From positions 27,832,441 to 27,896,440 of the forward strand of contig OZ024900.1 in assembly GCA_964017195.1 (NCBI GenBank): a stretch of 64,000 bases of DNA, given 5' to 3'. The notes beneath the pieces were generated by a model that saw only the letters and a list, made by a program, of their open reading frames with translations, did no database searches and was not told where the DNA came from. Below are positions 41,160 through 50,700 of the stretch, in pieces. Source of the stretch: Siderastrea radians. Its lineage: Eukaryota > Cnidaria > Anthozoa > Scleractinia > Rhizangiidae. Positions within the stretch are counted from its first letter, which is position 1. Each line of letters opens with the position of its first letter. The position numbers and the translations under genes are program-made.

Positions 41160-42356
41160 CTAAGTCACTAAATCATACATCAAATCAACGCCCTCATCGG
41201 GCGACATGTCCTCCACATGAACGAGGTCTTCAGGGGGCACCAATGCCTCCAGATCAAAGGAAGAAGAATCCTCGACATCCTTCAGCACCTCGGCCCACTT
41301 GTCAGGTGATATGTTCTGCAAAAAGGAAAGGTCACCCAAGTCACAGTCAGGGGGTTCCATGACTTGCGCGACCCCCGAATCCATATCAGTTAGAGTATAA
41401 TTCTCAAGAAATGATCCACAAAAAGAAAAGTTCTCAGATTCCGGTGACGTTACAAGCATGGATTTCATAAAGTCCTCCAATTGGATTGTCAGTTTCAAAG
41501 GTCCTAATGCATTGATTTTCTCTTCCGTTTTCTGTCTCTCTACAGAAGGTAATGAGTTACAAAAGTTATTAAAATACGTTTCCAGAGAAGGTTGCGTTCT
41601 ATAATCAGTCAATACCACCCGCAGTGTTTTGGGTTTTGGAGACACGTGCTTCCTTTTGTTGTAGTAGTACCTTCTTCTTCTTTGCGCCAGCTGCTTCTCT
41701 CGGTTATCCAAGTAGTACTTTCTTCTTTGCGCCAGCAGCTTCTCTCGGTTCGCAGCATAATATTCCCGACGAGCCGCCCGTACTTTTTCCCTTCTCCTGT
41801 ACATCTTTTTATACTCTAATATTCGAACACGATTGTTTTTACGATACTCTTGCGCTTGGACTCTCAAACGTTCCCGATGTTTCTCCCTATACCGCCGCTC
41901 GTATTCTACGCAACGTTCTCGGTTGTTTTGGGCCCATTCTCTTTTGTGGGCAGCCCGTTGCTCCCGATGGGTAGCCTCATAACGCCTTTTGGACTCCCGC
42001 ACTCGATCAGGATATTTTTCTTTGTATCGTTTTCGGGCAGCACGCACTGTCTCAGGATACTTGCTTCGGTAGCGGGCTTTTTTGACAATATTCCTCGCTC
42101 GGCCTTTCTCAGGATACTTGGCTAGGTAGTGGGCTTTTTTGACAGTGTTCCGCCTCCGTCGTCGTTCGTCTTTCCTCAGCAACTCTGTCGTTTCGTCGTC
42201 GTCGTTGGTGTCGTCGGGGTCATAGTCCTTGTCGTTCTTGTCGTCAAAGTCGTCGTCTGGGTCAGAGTCCTTGTCGTTAAGGTCATCGTTGTTTTGTCGG
42301 TAGGTCGTGCGTCGTCGTCGGTTGCTGCGGCGGAGGCCCTCGTTTTCGGTAGACAT
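41160..42356 (-). CDS. basic repeat protein with acidic C-terminal tail, candidate regulator
   Basis: The 398-residue protein has an acidic N terminus rich in Asp (residues 24-60). From about 65 to 235 it has some ten degenerate repeats of about 15 residues (KYPEKxRxxxKxRY, NREKLLAQRRKYY). A C-terminal acidic, hydrophobic part ends VDLMYDLVT. The repeat block could bind DNA and the tail resembles an activation domain (FDLEAL, DLMYDL). I cannot name a family. Transcription towards the plus-strand cluster makes it convergent with the PLA2 gene. A role as a regulator is inference. Confidence 0.55.
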   Translation of the reverse strand: MSTENEGLRRSNRRRRTTYRQNNDDLNDKDSDPDDDFDDKNDKDYDPDDTNDDDETTELLRKDERRRRRNTVKKAHYLAKYPEKGRARNIVKKARYRSKYPETVRAARKRYKEKYPDRVRESKRRYEATHREQRAAHKREWAQNNRERCVEYERRYREKHRERLRVQAQEYRKNNRVRILEYKKMYRRREKVRAARREYYAANREKLLAQRRKYYLDNREKQLAQRRRRYYYNKRKHVSPKPKTLRVVLTDYRTQPSLETYFNNFCNSLPSVERQKTEEKINALGPLKLTIQLEDFMKSMLVTSPESENFSFCGSFLENYTLTDMDSGVAQVMEPPDCDLGDLSFLQNISPDKWAEVLKDVEDSSSFDLEALVPPEDLVHVEDMSPDEGVDLMYDLVT

Positions 42357-42458
42357 TGGGCGATGGTGGTGGTGCTGGCGGTGGTGTCAGAGGGCGCTTG
42401 AATTGGTAGCGCCAGTAGCCGCAACAATAATCTAGGCCCTCAATAAACCAGTCTGTCG

Positions 42459-42674
42459 TCAACTGGGGATAATGACCGGTCGTGCTGCCTGGGCTGCCTG
42501 GGCTGCTTGTCTCCGCCTCCTTCTTTCCTCTAACAACTGCTCCCCAAACTCACAAATGTCTTCGTCGTTGTCGAACACCAAGTCTTCCTTGACTTTCTTC
42601 AAGATGTCTTCCACCTCGAGATCAGCTTCAAAAGTTTCAAATTTTTCCAACAGCTTCTCATGAGCAGAGTCCAT
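42459..42674 (-). CDS. small acidic protein with basic Ala/Gln tail
   Basis: The 71-residue protein is acidic (KFETFEADLEVEDILKKVKE, DNDEDICEF) and then Arg- and Ala/Gln-rich (ERRRRRQAAQAAQAAR). A coiled coil is likely. ATG 42674 lies about 30 bp downstream of a minus-strand TATA box (CTATAAAA, 42706-42713). It and the next minus-strand gene are probably read from the divergent promoter. Function unknown. Confidence 0.55.
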   Translation of the reverse strand: MDSAHEKLLEKFETFEADLEVEDILKKVKEDLVFDNDEDICEFGEQLLEERRRRRQAAQAAQAARPVIIPS

Positions 42675-42689
42675 GTTGAGATGACTCAC

Positions 42690-42932
42690 CTCGAGGTGCG
42701 ATCTGTTTTATAGTCTCTCCATTCGTTCCCCGCGATGCATGGTGGTCCATCGAGAGAGGGGAGAGGGGGTCCCCCCACCCCTTCCCACCCCTCCCGAGGT
42801 ATCATCCTCATCACCTCTTCCCCTCCCAGGGCCACCCTGTGCCCTGTTTGGTGATTGGTCCACCCCTTCTCCCACGTGACCTTTTTTTCTCTATAAAAAA
42901 CGAGCACTGACCTCCAACTAGTTCATCTGATC
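42690..42932. promoter_or_regulatory. divergent promoter of the polymerase and the minus-strand genes
   Basis: TATAAAA on the plus strand (42892-42898) is 35-41 bp before ATG 42933. CTATAAAA on the minus strand (42706-42713) serves the small acidic gene. A CCAAT box (GATTGG, about 42853) and CACGTGAC (about 42873) lie between. Part of this interval exists as a diverged inverted copy at 25518-25667. Confidence 0.7.
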
Positions 42933-43568
42933 ATGTCCTCTCACCAAGAGGAGGAGGTGGCGGGGCCAAGCGGTCTCGACCGCCATGACATCCTTCCATT
43001 GCTTGGTCTAGAGGTGTCCGATTCAGAGCCAGAAGAGACAAACCTGTTATGTCCTGAAGAGATGGGAGACAGCGAAGAGATGGCTTGCCGTGACGAGGAT
43101 GACATCTGTCAAGAGGCCTTGGATCGCTTCGAACGGCAACGTGCCTTTCAAACCCACCTCCTTGAACAAAGTGGGGGAGGTTTGGATACCAGTGCAGAGG
43201 GCGCCTTCGAGTTTCAAATCGGCAATTATGTCAACCGTCGGAGCACGCGTATGGGTGTTCATGAACGCCATTTCAACACCCGTTTATGCCAAACGGGGAA
43301 CTTGATTCCAGGTCAAAACATCACTGAAGCCTTACAAGATGGTTTACGTCGAGCGGTGAATCAAGTGTTAGCCACCACGCCTGACCTCCACGATCAGGAT
43401 CGCCTCTACTTCACCATCGCTTCAAACCGTTTGCACAATAATTTCCAGGGGTGGGGATTACGTGCTGGTGAATGGCGTCGAGACAGGGAGCATGTGGAGG
43501 CCCTGTTCCACCGTTTAGCGCAAGCCCTCAACATTCCACCGTTTAGCGCAAGCCCTCAACAGCAATGA
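42933..43568 (+). pseudogene. N-terminal part of the polymerase gene, cut off by a 28-bp duplication
   Basis: A 211-codon frame with an acidic start (EEEVAGPSGLDRHD), then LEQSGGGLDTSAEGAFEFQIG and NNFQGWGLRAGEWRRD, ends nine codons into the second copy of an exact 28-bp tandem duplication (43506-43533 and 43534-43561). Because 28 is not a multiple of three, the duplication throws the frame out just before the 1175-codon polymerase frame begins. With one copy the two frames would be continuous. I therefore read this as the polymerase N terminus, although a separate upstream protein cannot be excluded. Confidence 0.75.
43506..43561 (+). repeat. exact 28-bp tandem duplication
   Basis: Two identical adjacent 28-bp units (beginning TTCCACCGTTTAGCG) at 43506-43533 and 43534-43561. 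It shifts the reading frame of the polymerase gene by one. Confidence 0.95.
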
Positions 43569-43578
43569 ACAATTTGAA

Positions 43579-46500
43579 ATGGATGACTCCTTTCAATTAT
43601 CCATTACTCAAGTCCAACATGCCCCCCAGGGAACGGGCAAACCCCGTCGTGGTAAACCAGGCCACCCCACGATGAAAATGTTAACGGCCAAGAAAAACTC
43701 AGTCATCCGCATCCAAAATGACGATGAACTCTGTTGTGCCAGAGCCCTCGTGGTCGCCAAAGCCAAAGTGGACCAGCACCCGAAACAGAGAGCCATTCAG
43801 CGGGGGGAGGGCCCGCTGCAGAGAACCCTGGCTCTGGACCTCCATCACGAAGCCAAGGTGCCCTTCGGTCCTTGCAGCTACGAGGCGTTGACGGCCTTCA
43901 GTAAGGCCCCGTCCCTGGCTGGCTACCAGATCATCCTGGTGGATGCTCACCGGTCGTTCCACATCACCACCTATGGAGACCCCCAAGACAAACAACTGAT
44001 CCTCTTGCACCACCAAGGCCATTACGATGTCATTACCCGTTTACCCGGATTTTTCGGGTCCAGTTACGTCTGTGCCTACTGCTGGAAACCCTACAATACC
44101 GAGGGAAAGCATCGCTGCAACAAGAAAAAACAATGCGGGTCCTGTCGCCAAAAAGAGTGCCCTGATTTCCAGGCAGCGTACCCTCGAGGTCAGAAAGCCA
44201 CCCAACGTTGCCCCAGTTGTCATCGGGACTTTTTCGGAAAGAGTTGTTTCGGCATGCATCTCGGCAAGGACCACACTGGCAAAACGAACCCACCGTCCTC
44301 CGTGTGCCTTCATCGCCATCGCTGTCCTAACTGTCTTAAACAGAACGTTGGATTACAACAGATTGCCAGACACCAATGCTACTACGTGGACTGCCCGTCT
44401 TGCCATGAGTACGTGCACGGTGAAACTCATCTTTGTTTTATTCAAAGAGCCCCCAAGCCTCAAGACAAGAAGAAAAGAAAGAGGAAACACCAAGGAGGGC
44501 CTCGCGCCAAACGAGGGGCAGCAACCACGGAGCCTGAAACCACCCCAGAGGAGGAGGAGGAGGAGGAGGACCTGCCACCCTTGCACGTGTTTTTTGATAT
44601 TGAAGCCATGCAACCCGACGAACAACACATTGCCAATCTCCTCGTGGCCGAAACCGAAGACGATGATCAACCCGTGTGTTTCCCAGGCCCCCATTGTACC
44701 CGAGATTTTCTTGAATGGTTGGATACCCTCACGTTGAACGACACCCGACAAGTCAATGTACTGGCTCATAATTTCCAAGGATATGACGGGTATTTTGTCG
44801 TCCATCAATACCATAGTGACAACCGGATCGTCCAGCAGCTCCGCAACGGGTGTAAACTCTTGGAAGTCAAGCACGATAGCATCCGATTCATTGATTCCCT
44901 GAGTTTCTTCCAGATGCCTTTGTCCGCCTTTCCCAAAACCTTTGGATTAACGGAATTGAAAAAAGGTTACTTCCCACACAAGTTCAATATCCGCGACCAC
45001 CAAACGTACGTGGGCATCGTCCCGGCCCTCGATTACTACATGCCCGAAACCATGTCTCCTGAAGGCAAGCAAGCCTTGGAAAAGTGGCATCAAGAACAAC
45101 GGGAGAAGGAGGTGGTCTTTGACTTCCAGAAAGAATTGGTGGAGTACTGTGAATCCGATGTGCGGCTCTTGAAACAAGGATGTCTGACTTTCAAACGATT
45201 GTTTGAAGCTCAAGCGGGGTTCAACCCCTTTGACCACATCACCATTGCTTCTGCTTGCAACATGGATTTACGCATGAACCGGATGATCCCTAACAGTATT
45301 GCCAGTGAACCCACCCTTGGTTGGAAGAAGAATAACGTCAATCAATCCAACGAGGCCATCGAATGGTTAACCTGGTGCCAACAACACCAAGCCCCCCATA
45401 TTCAACATGCGAAAAATGCCGGTGAGTATCGCATCCCTGGCACCAAGCTCCATGTGGACGGTTTCGATGTTACGACCCACACTATCTACGAATATCACGG
45501 TTGTTTCTGGCATGGATGTACTCGCTGTTTCCCCAACCGTTACGAAAAACATCGACGCCACTGTGATCGGTCCATGCAAGATGTCTACGAGACCACCCAA
45601 AGAAGGACCGAACATTTAAGAGAACAAGGATACACCGTGGTGGAAATGTGGGGATGCGATCGGGCAAGTCTCAAAGACACCTCCCTTGACATCCGTACGT
45701 TTGTAGCTAACCTTCAAAGCACAAAACCCCTGAATCCACGCGACGCTTTCTGTGGAGGATGTACCAATGCGGTGAAACTGTACCATCAGGTGACCCCCCA
45801 CCAAAAGATCCATTACATCGATGTCACCTCCTTGTACCCTTGGGTCAACAAAACCTCTGTCTACCCTAAAGGACATCCTACCTTCATTACACATCCGGGT
45901 CATACGGACATCCACCAGTACTTTGGGTTGATTCAGTGCCAAATCCTGCCTCCCCGTGAACTGTACCATCCCGTCCTACCTTACCGCTATGACAGCAAAC
46001 TGCTCTTTCCTCTCTGTGCCCGTTGTGTGGAAGAAGAAATGGACAAACCCCTTCTAGACAGATCATATCATTGCCCTCACACCGACGAGGAACGTGCCCT
46101 GACAAGTACATGGTGCAGTCCAGAGTTAGAGAAAGCCGTCGAGCTCGGGTACGAAGTCCAGTACATCTACGAAGTCTGGCATTTTAAAGAAACGTGTCAA
46201 GGTCTCTTCGAAGACTACGTCAACACCTGGTTGAAAATCAAGCAAGAAGCCAGTGGGTGGCCCGAAGGAGTCAACACAGAAGAAGAAAAACAGTCCTACA
46301 TCCGAAACTACTACGAGCATGAGAACATCCGTCTGGACTATGACAAAATCGAATGCAACCCGGGACTGCGTACCCTGGCTAAAATGATGCTCCATTCCAT
46401 GTGGGGTAAATTTGGACAACGTCTCAACAAGACCCAAGTCCAAGAATTTGATGACCCCCAAGCCTTTCATCAGTTTTTGGACACCGATAGCTTGGATGTA

Positions 46501-47106
46501 CGTCACGTGTCCATTATCAACGACCAAATGGTGGAGGTCCATTATCAGCACCAAAAGGAAGACATCCCCGTCTCACCCAACCTCAACATCTTCATCGCCT
46601 GTTTCACGACCTGTAGAGCCCGTCTCAAACTCTACGAGGCCTTGGAACCCTTGGGAGAACGGGTCTTGTACTACGACACAGACTCCATCATCTACTACAC
46701 AGACGAGGGACAACCCAACCCAGACTTGGGCCCCTACCTCGGCGATTTTACGAGCGAATTGAAAGGTGACGACTACATCGTGGAATTTATGTCGGGTGGT
46801 CCCAAGAATTATGGTTACACCACAAAGAAAGGCAAAGTGGAGTGTAAAGTCCGAGGTTTTCGCCTCAACAGTGAAGGCAAGAGCCAACTAAATTATACTA
46901 TCATGCGACAGAACGTGTGGGATGAAATCCAAAAGCCACTCCTGAAACCACGTGAGACCCAAGTCCATAAAACCTACCAAATTGTACGGGATCCTAAAAA
47001 CTATCAACTCTACACCTTTCACGAGTCCAAGTTTTACCAGCTCGTGTACGATAAGAGAGTGGTAGATCCCCTCACTTTCCGCACCTATCCGTACGGATAC
47101 CAGTGA
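43579..47106 (+). CDS. protein-primed family B DNA polymerase with embedded endonuclease-like domain
   Basis: The 1175-codon frame replicates the element. A Cys/His-rich block (about 155-290, many CxxC) opens it. The 3'-5' exonuclease follows: FFDIEAM (Asp340, Glu342), NFQGYDGYF (Asn398, Asp403) and YCESD (Tyr523, Asp527). Residues about 600-710 contain HVDGFDVTTHTIYEYHGCFW (Asp627, Glu638) with WHGC and VEMWGCD, resembling Vsr/PD-(D/E)xK endonucleases. The polymerase motifs are A DVTSLYP (Asp748), B KMMLHSMWGKFG (935-946) and C YYDTDS (Asp1033). The protein ends TYPYGYQ; the poly(A) signal is inside the right inverted repeat. The true N terminus probably lies in 42933-43568. Confidence 0.95.
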   Translation: MDDSFQLSITQVQHAPQGTGKPRRGKPGHPTMKMLTAKKNSVIRIQNDDELCCARALVVAKAKVDQHPKQRAIQRGEGPLQRTLALDLHHEAKVPFGPCSYEALTAFSKAPSLAGYQIILVDAHRSFHITTYGDPQDKQLILLHHQGHYDVITRLPGFFGSSYVCAYCWKPYNTEGKHRCNKKKQCGSCRQKECPDFQAAYPRGQKATQRCPSCHRDFFGKSCFGMHLGKDHTGKTNPPSSVCLHRHRCPNCLKQNVGLQQIARHQCYYVDCPSCHEYVHGETHLCFIQRAPKPQDKKKRKRKHQGGPRAKRGAATTEPETTPEEEEEEEDLPPLHVFFDIEAMQPDEQHIANLLVAETEDDDQPVCFPGPHCTRDFLEWLDTLTLNDTRQVNVLAHNFQGYDGYFVVHQYHSDNRIVQQLRNGCKLLEVKHDSIRFIDSLSFFQMPLSAFPKTFGLTELKKGYFPHKFNIRDHQTYVGIVPALDYYMPETMSPEGKQALEKWHQEQREKEVVFDFQKELVEYCESDVRLLKQGCLTFKRLFEAQAGFNPFDHITIASACNMDLRMNRMIPNSIASEPTLGWKKNNVNQSNEAIEWLTWCQQHQAPHIQHAKNAGEYRIPGTKLHVDGFDVTTHTIYEYHGCFWHGCTRCFPNRYEKHRRHCDRSMQDVYETTQRRTEHLREQGYTVVEMWGCDRASLKDTSLDIRTFVANLQSTKPLNPRDAFCGGCTNAVKLYHQVTPHQKIHYIDVTSLYPWVNKTSVYPKGHPTFITHPGHTDIHQYFGLIQCQILPPRELYHPVLPYRYDSKLLFPLCARCVEEEMDKPLLDRSYHCPHTDEERALTSTWCSPELEKAVELGYEVQYIYEVWHFKETCQGLFEDYVNTWLKIKQEASGWPEGVNTEEEKQSYIRNYYEHENIRLDYDKIECNPGLRTLAKMMLHSMWGKFGQRLNKTQVQEFDDPQAFHQFLDTDSLDVRHVSIINDQMVEVHYQHQKEDIPVSPNLNIFIACFTTCRARLKLYEALEPLGERVLYYDTDSIIYYTDEGQPNPDLGPYLGDFTSELKGDDYIVEFMSGGPKNYGYTTKKGKVECKVRGFRLNSEGKSQLNYTIMRQNVWDEIQKPLLKPRETQVHKTYQIVRDPKNYQLYTFHESKFYQLVYDKRVVDPLTFRTYPYGYQ

Positions 47107-47235
47107 GAGACATTGCCAGCAAAAGCCAAGTCATTCCACGTATGAAGAGCCTTTTGAGTTTGCCAGTAAAGGACCCCTGTGCGGTCGTCTGGATTGGAAC
47201 TCTTTGTTAGACAATCACTTGTAACACTCAGTTTT

Positions 47236-47624
47236 GGAATAAATCTTTTTTTCCAACATGGCGTCTTTTTTTTTTTTTTTTTATTTTGGAGTCCAGGGAC
47301 CACCCCCCATGCTAAAATTGGACTTTGGACTTTGAGCCCGCGTTTCTCAGCGGTTTTGCCCCATCCTGAGCCCGTGATCGATTTTTCCAACTGCTCAGCG
47401 GTTTTCCCGTTCAAACCACGTGACTTCCGGTTTAGGTCACGTGACTTCCAGTGACGTCACTTCCGGTTTCGGTCATGTGATTTCCGGTTCCGGTGACGTC
47501 ATTTCCGGTTGAGCCCACAAGCCCCCTTAGCAACCAAAACGGTCAGCGGTTGCCTTTCTGGTTAGCAACAGTGAGAACCAATCAGAAGCCAGCATTACCT
47601 GCCAGATGGGCCCACCTTACTACT
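47236..47624 (-). repeat. right terminal inverted repeat
   Basis: Reverse-complement match to 23996-24395. Its inner end contains AATAAA at 47238-47243, which would serve as the polymerase poly(A) signal. The CRE-like TGACGTCA and CACGTG sites seen in the left copy are conserved here. Confidence 0.95.
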
Positions 47625-47630
47625 AAGACG
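47625..47630. repeat. right target-site duplication AAGACG
   Basis: Identical to 23990-23995. Confidence 0.93.
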
Positions 47631-47674
47631 TGACAATGTGTCGTTGTTATAACCAAAAATATATTATCATTTAC

Positions 47675-48103
47675 TTTTAACTCTTGTGATGCTGAAGGGA
47701 AAGTTATCCACTCGCTGGCCAAGCTACATAAGCACTGCGAAATTCTGTGGCCAACCGACCGACTTGCGCTAGCCTTGCACATACCCATCGTATCTCCAAT
47801 GTCTTTGACAAAGCTCTTGCTGGCATAATAGCGCAATGCTGTTAGAACCTGAAAAAATTTGCTTCCACTGCTTCCACTGCTCCCTGACAAAAAAGGCTAT
47901 TTTCACAATACAATAAATTCACATCAAACTTTCTACCATTAAGGGCTAGTAAATAATAGAAAATTGCCCACCTGTGTTTCCGCGCTCAGCGAAAACTTTC
48001 TGTTAGTGTCACGCTCACGTTCAGCCTCAAACTTGTCTACTAGCCACTTAATTCTTTCGGAAAACAATGATCTTTCGATAACTTCATCTCTTCGCATGCC
48101 ATA
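47675..48103 (-). pseudogene. Harbinger transposase N-terminal exons (split from 22668-23285)
   Basis: Exon 1 (about 48103-47972) reads ERSLFSERIKWLVDKFEAER and FSLSAETQ, ending at a CACAG/GTGGGC donor. Exon 2 (47848-47675) follows TTTTTTCAG and reads VLTALRYYASKSFVKDIGDT and SASRSVGHRISQCL, ending at an AAA/GTAAAT donor. This is the usual N-terminal order of a Harbinger transposase whose DDE part lies on the same strand at 22668-23285, across the Polinton. Splice sites are judged by eye. Confidence 0.65.
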
Positions 48104-48110
48104 TAGAACA

Positions 48111-49670
48111 GTTCTTTCTCCTTAACCTCTTTTCTCGTGACGTGGCAACATAACTGCCGCTGCAGCAGACATTTTGGCGACAAACTTTTCTCGAAAATGG
48201 TTTTGGCAGCCTCTGACCACCTGTAAATTAACGGGGGAAATGACACCATTTTTTTGGCCCCGAAATTTTCGCGTTTTGCGAAACACTACAAAATGTTTTC
48301 CCGGAGCCTTTTGGGTCAGTTTTCGGGTCTGAAAACTTGCCGGGGCTTTCGAGAAATGCACGCCAGCACTGGAACTTGAAGTGTAAAATACATGTATTGA
48401 ACTCATTTTGTTTAAGAACCCTTTTTATTTGTTGAGGTTGGGATTAACCAAACTTTTAGAAACATACTGGGAACACCACCAAGGCTGACATTTATTATTA
48501 TTATTATGATTATTATTATTATTGTTATTATTATTATTATTATTCATTTATTTATTTATTTTTGTTAAAAAGAGAGTGAATAATCTGTTTTAGCTCATAC
48601 GCATGTAAGCCTTGAAAAGCGGAAACTGAAACAAATGGTTTTAAGTTACAGTGAAAAAAACTCATTTTTCTAAAGCAACAATAACAACCCTCTCCGCTGC
48701 TGAGACGCGATTTTTGTCATCCGCCGAGGAATACAAGCAAAGTCATACCTCCACCACCACCATAGTACAAGGGTGGGGATTGGTGACGAAACTCCTCCCG
48801 TGACTTTTTGCTGTGTTACCGTCTTGTTAGGTACCATGGGACAACGCCACTTTTGTCCTCTTTCAGTCCATAGCCTGCTCCTCGGTTTATACGCTTTCCT
48901 TTACCAATGGCTTTTTTTTCTATTTATTCGTCCTTCGTTTCAGAAATTGTTAACGTATTGAGACATTTAAAGTGGTATATCTTCTTTGGACACGGTGTTG
49001 GGGGAGGGGGAGGTATTGGGACGATTGGCTTGTAGCCCGCTGACCTTTAAGAGTGCGTGACACCAATAACACAGACAGCCTCCGTTTGCGATCTTTGTGT
49101 CAAGTTAACAGCTAGGTTTTAGTTTTATTTCTACAAGAAAAGGCTTTCCATGTGGCAGGGCTATTCACAAATATATTTGTTGAACATTAGAGCAGCGTGG
49201 AAGCTGAGGCACGAAGACGCAAAAGAAGCGATGTTCCCATTCCCCATAAAGGGGGAATACCCCATCACCCCTTTAGAGGCTGAGACACATGTTCTTTAGT
49301 CCAGCCTCACCCCATCCCCCATCTTTTCCCCCACCCCCAATTTCGCTTCATAAAATTATATCAGTAGTCTATTGATTAGTTTTGTGTGTGTGCACTATCA
49401 CCTTGAAATTCACCATCCCACTTTATTCTATTGTTGCGCATAAACATATATTGAAGTTCTAGTCCTAGCAGTATAAATTATGTTTGTCACATGAACCAAT
49501 TTTGTGACTTTCAATTCTACAATTCTTCTGCAGCTCAGTATTGAGCATTTTGACTAGAAGCTATTAGGTTTGGCTCATGTACTCACATTTGTTCTTCCTC
49601 TACCACGTGTCACTGACTGAAAAAAAAACATTTTTTCAATGTCATAATTTTTGTCTTATCATAGTGTCGT
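48111..49670. other. no gene recognised
   Basis: Contains a TTA microsatellite (48489-48545) and Pro/Cys-type short frames without family resemblance. Confidence 0.4.
48489..48545. repeat. TTA microsatellite
   Basis: About 18 imperfect TTA/TTATTATTA units. Confidence 0.85.
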
Positions 49671-49789
49671 CTCTAAATTGGTTGGGTAGAATGAATAAAA
49701 TCGTGTTTGTGACCCCTCACACATAGGTGTCCTAAAAAAAATTTCCAGTGCTGGAACAAATCAAATGAAGAGGATATTGCAAAAAGAAA

Positions 49790-50500
49790 AAAAACATTTA
49801 TCTTCTCCTTCTTCTTTCTTGTGCTTTCCATCTGTGCATGAACAATGTGCTTGGGGAGGAACTCGATGAACCAGGCTAGTGAAGGAATGTATTTGGCCCA
49901 CACATGACCAACCAAAACAACCAACTCTTCAGTCAAGGGACACTGGTCTTCGGCACTTGGGAGAAAGGTTGAAAATGGGACTTGGTTCACATCAGCCTTG
50001 GGGGAGGAATTGGGTAGATGGTTTGATGAAATTCTGTTTTTGAAGGACACAAGCTGAAACATATGGTGGTCTTTGTTTCTGCTGGACGAAGTCATCTGTC
50101 TGGGAAGGATTCTCATGTCCACATTGTCACCAGTAAATGGATACCCTGGGTGCATGGCGGCTCTGTGAATTTGTAGCTCTTCATTTAACTGTTGCACCAA
50201 GTCACATTCAGCTCCACCTTCGGCCACTGCATCTTGCAATCTAAGCAGGATTGAATTTTCTTTCTCTGCATCCTCTTCCACCTGGCTTTTCCACGTTTTA
50301 AGGTCTGTGTCAAAACCTTTCCCAGCTGCCTCAAAGAGAATGTTTTGTCTGTATCCCATGCAGAGATACAAGGGCGACAATCTTGTGAATGCTACTTTCT
50401 TCAGACCTCCTTTCTTTAAAATCAATGATTTCAGCTTTCTTGTGGCATTCAGGTTCTCATTGAATATGGAGACCAGCTGGCACCCAGCATCTATCATGGG
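49790..50500 (-). pseudogene. DUF6589-like protein, C-terminal fragment truncated by the assembly gap
   Basis: The minus-strand frame contains GYRQNILFEAAGKGFDTDLK, TGDNVDMRILPRQMTSSSRN and VPFSTFLPSAEDQCPL, a pattern I associate with DUF6589-type proteins common in cnidarian assemblies. The N-terminal side runs into the N gap at 50501. A possible N-terminal region of the same family lies at 57350-58229 on the same strand. Function unknown; it may be transposon-derived. Confidence 0.45.
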
Positions 50501-50700
50501 NNNNNNNNNNNNNNNNNNNNNNNNNNNNNNNNNNNNNNNNNNNNNNNNNNNNNNNNNNNNNNNNNNNNNNNNNNNNNNNNNNNNNNNNNNNNNNNNNNNN
50601 NNNNNNNNNNNNNNNNNNNNNNNNNNNNNNNNNNNNNNNNNNNNNNNNNNNNNNNNNNNNNNNNNNNNNNNNNNNNNNNNNNNNNNNNNNNNNNNNNNNN
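50501..50700. other. assembly gap (200 N)
   Basis: A run of exactly 200 N, typical of a scaffold join of unknown true size. Confidence 0.98.

Larger units (their letters stand above)
23996..47624. mobile_element. complete Polinton/Maverick (adintovirus-like) element
   Basis: This 23.6-kb element has terminal inverted repeats beginning AGTAGTAAGG, a perfect 6-bp target duplication and the full hallmark gene set: protein-primed polymerase B, retrovirus-type integrase, packaging ATPase, adenovirus-type protease, double-jelly-roll major capsid protein and minor capsid-like proteins. Its base composition is clearly GC-richer than the flanks. Most genes are on the plus strand; the SLOG gene (26632-27327) and two genes at 41160-42674 are on the minus strand. 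It interrupts a Harbinger transposase gene. Several genes are broken (listed individually), but both ends are preserved, which points to a relatively recent insertion. Confidence 0.96.

Noticed and set aside
41592..42401. Several hydrophobic plus-strand frames
   Set aside because: Antisense of the Arg/Asp-rich repeat protein; composition explained by the complementary strand.
44027..44737. 236-codon plus-strand frame inside the polymerase gene
   Set aside because: Out-of-frame shadow of the polymerase Cys/His-rich region.
47107..47235. Open stretch after the polymerase stop (frame ending at about 47224, with FASKGPLCGRLDWNSL)
   Set aside because: Protein-like but in a different frame and without a start; the polymerase already ends in a typical TYPYGY. 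Not enough to call a gene.
23990..47630. Prophage or bacterial plasmid origin for the central element
   Set aside because: Poly(A) signals, TATA boxes, chromodomain integrase, inverted repeats and a 6-bp target duplication identify a eukaryotic Polinton.
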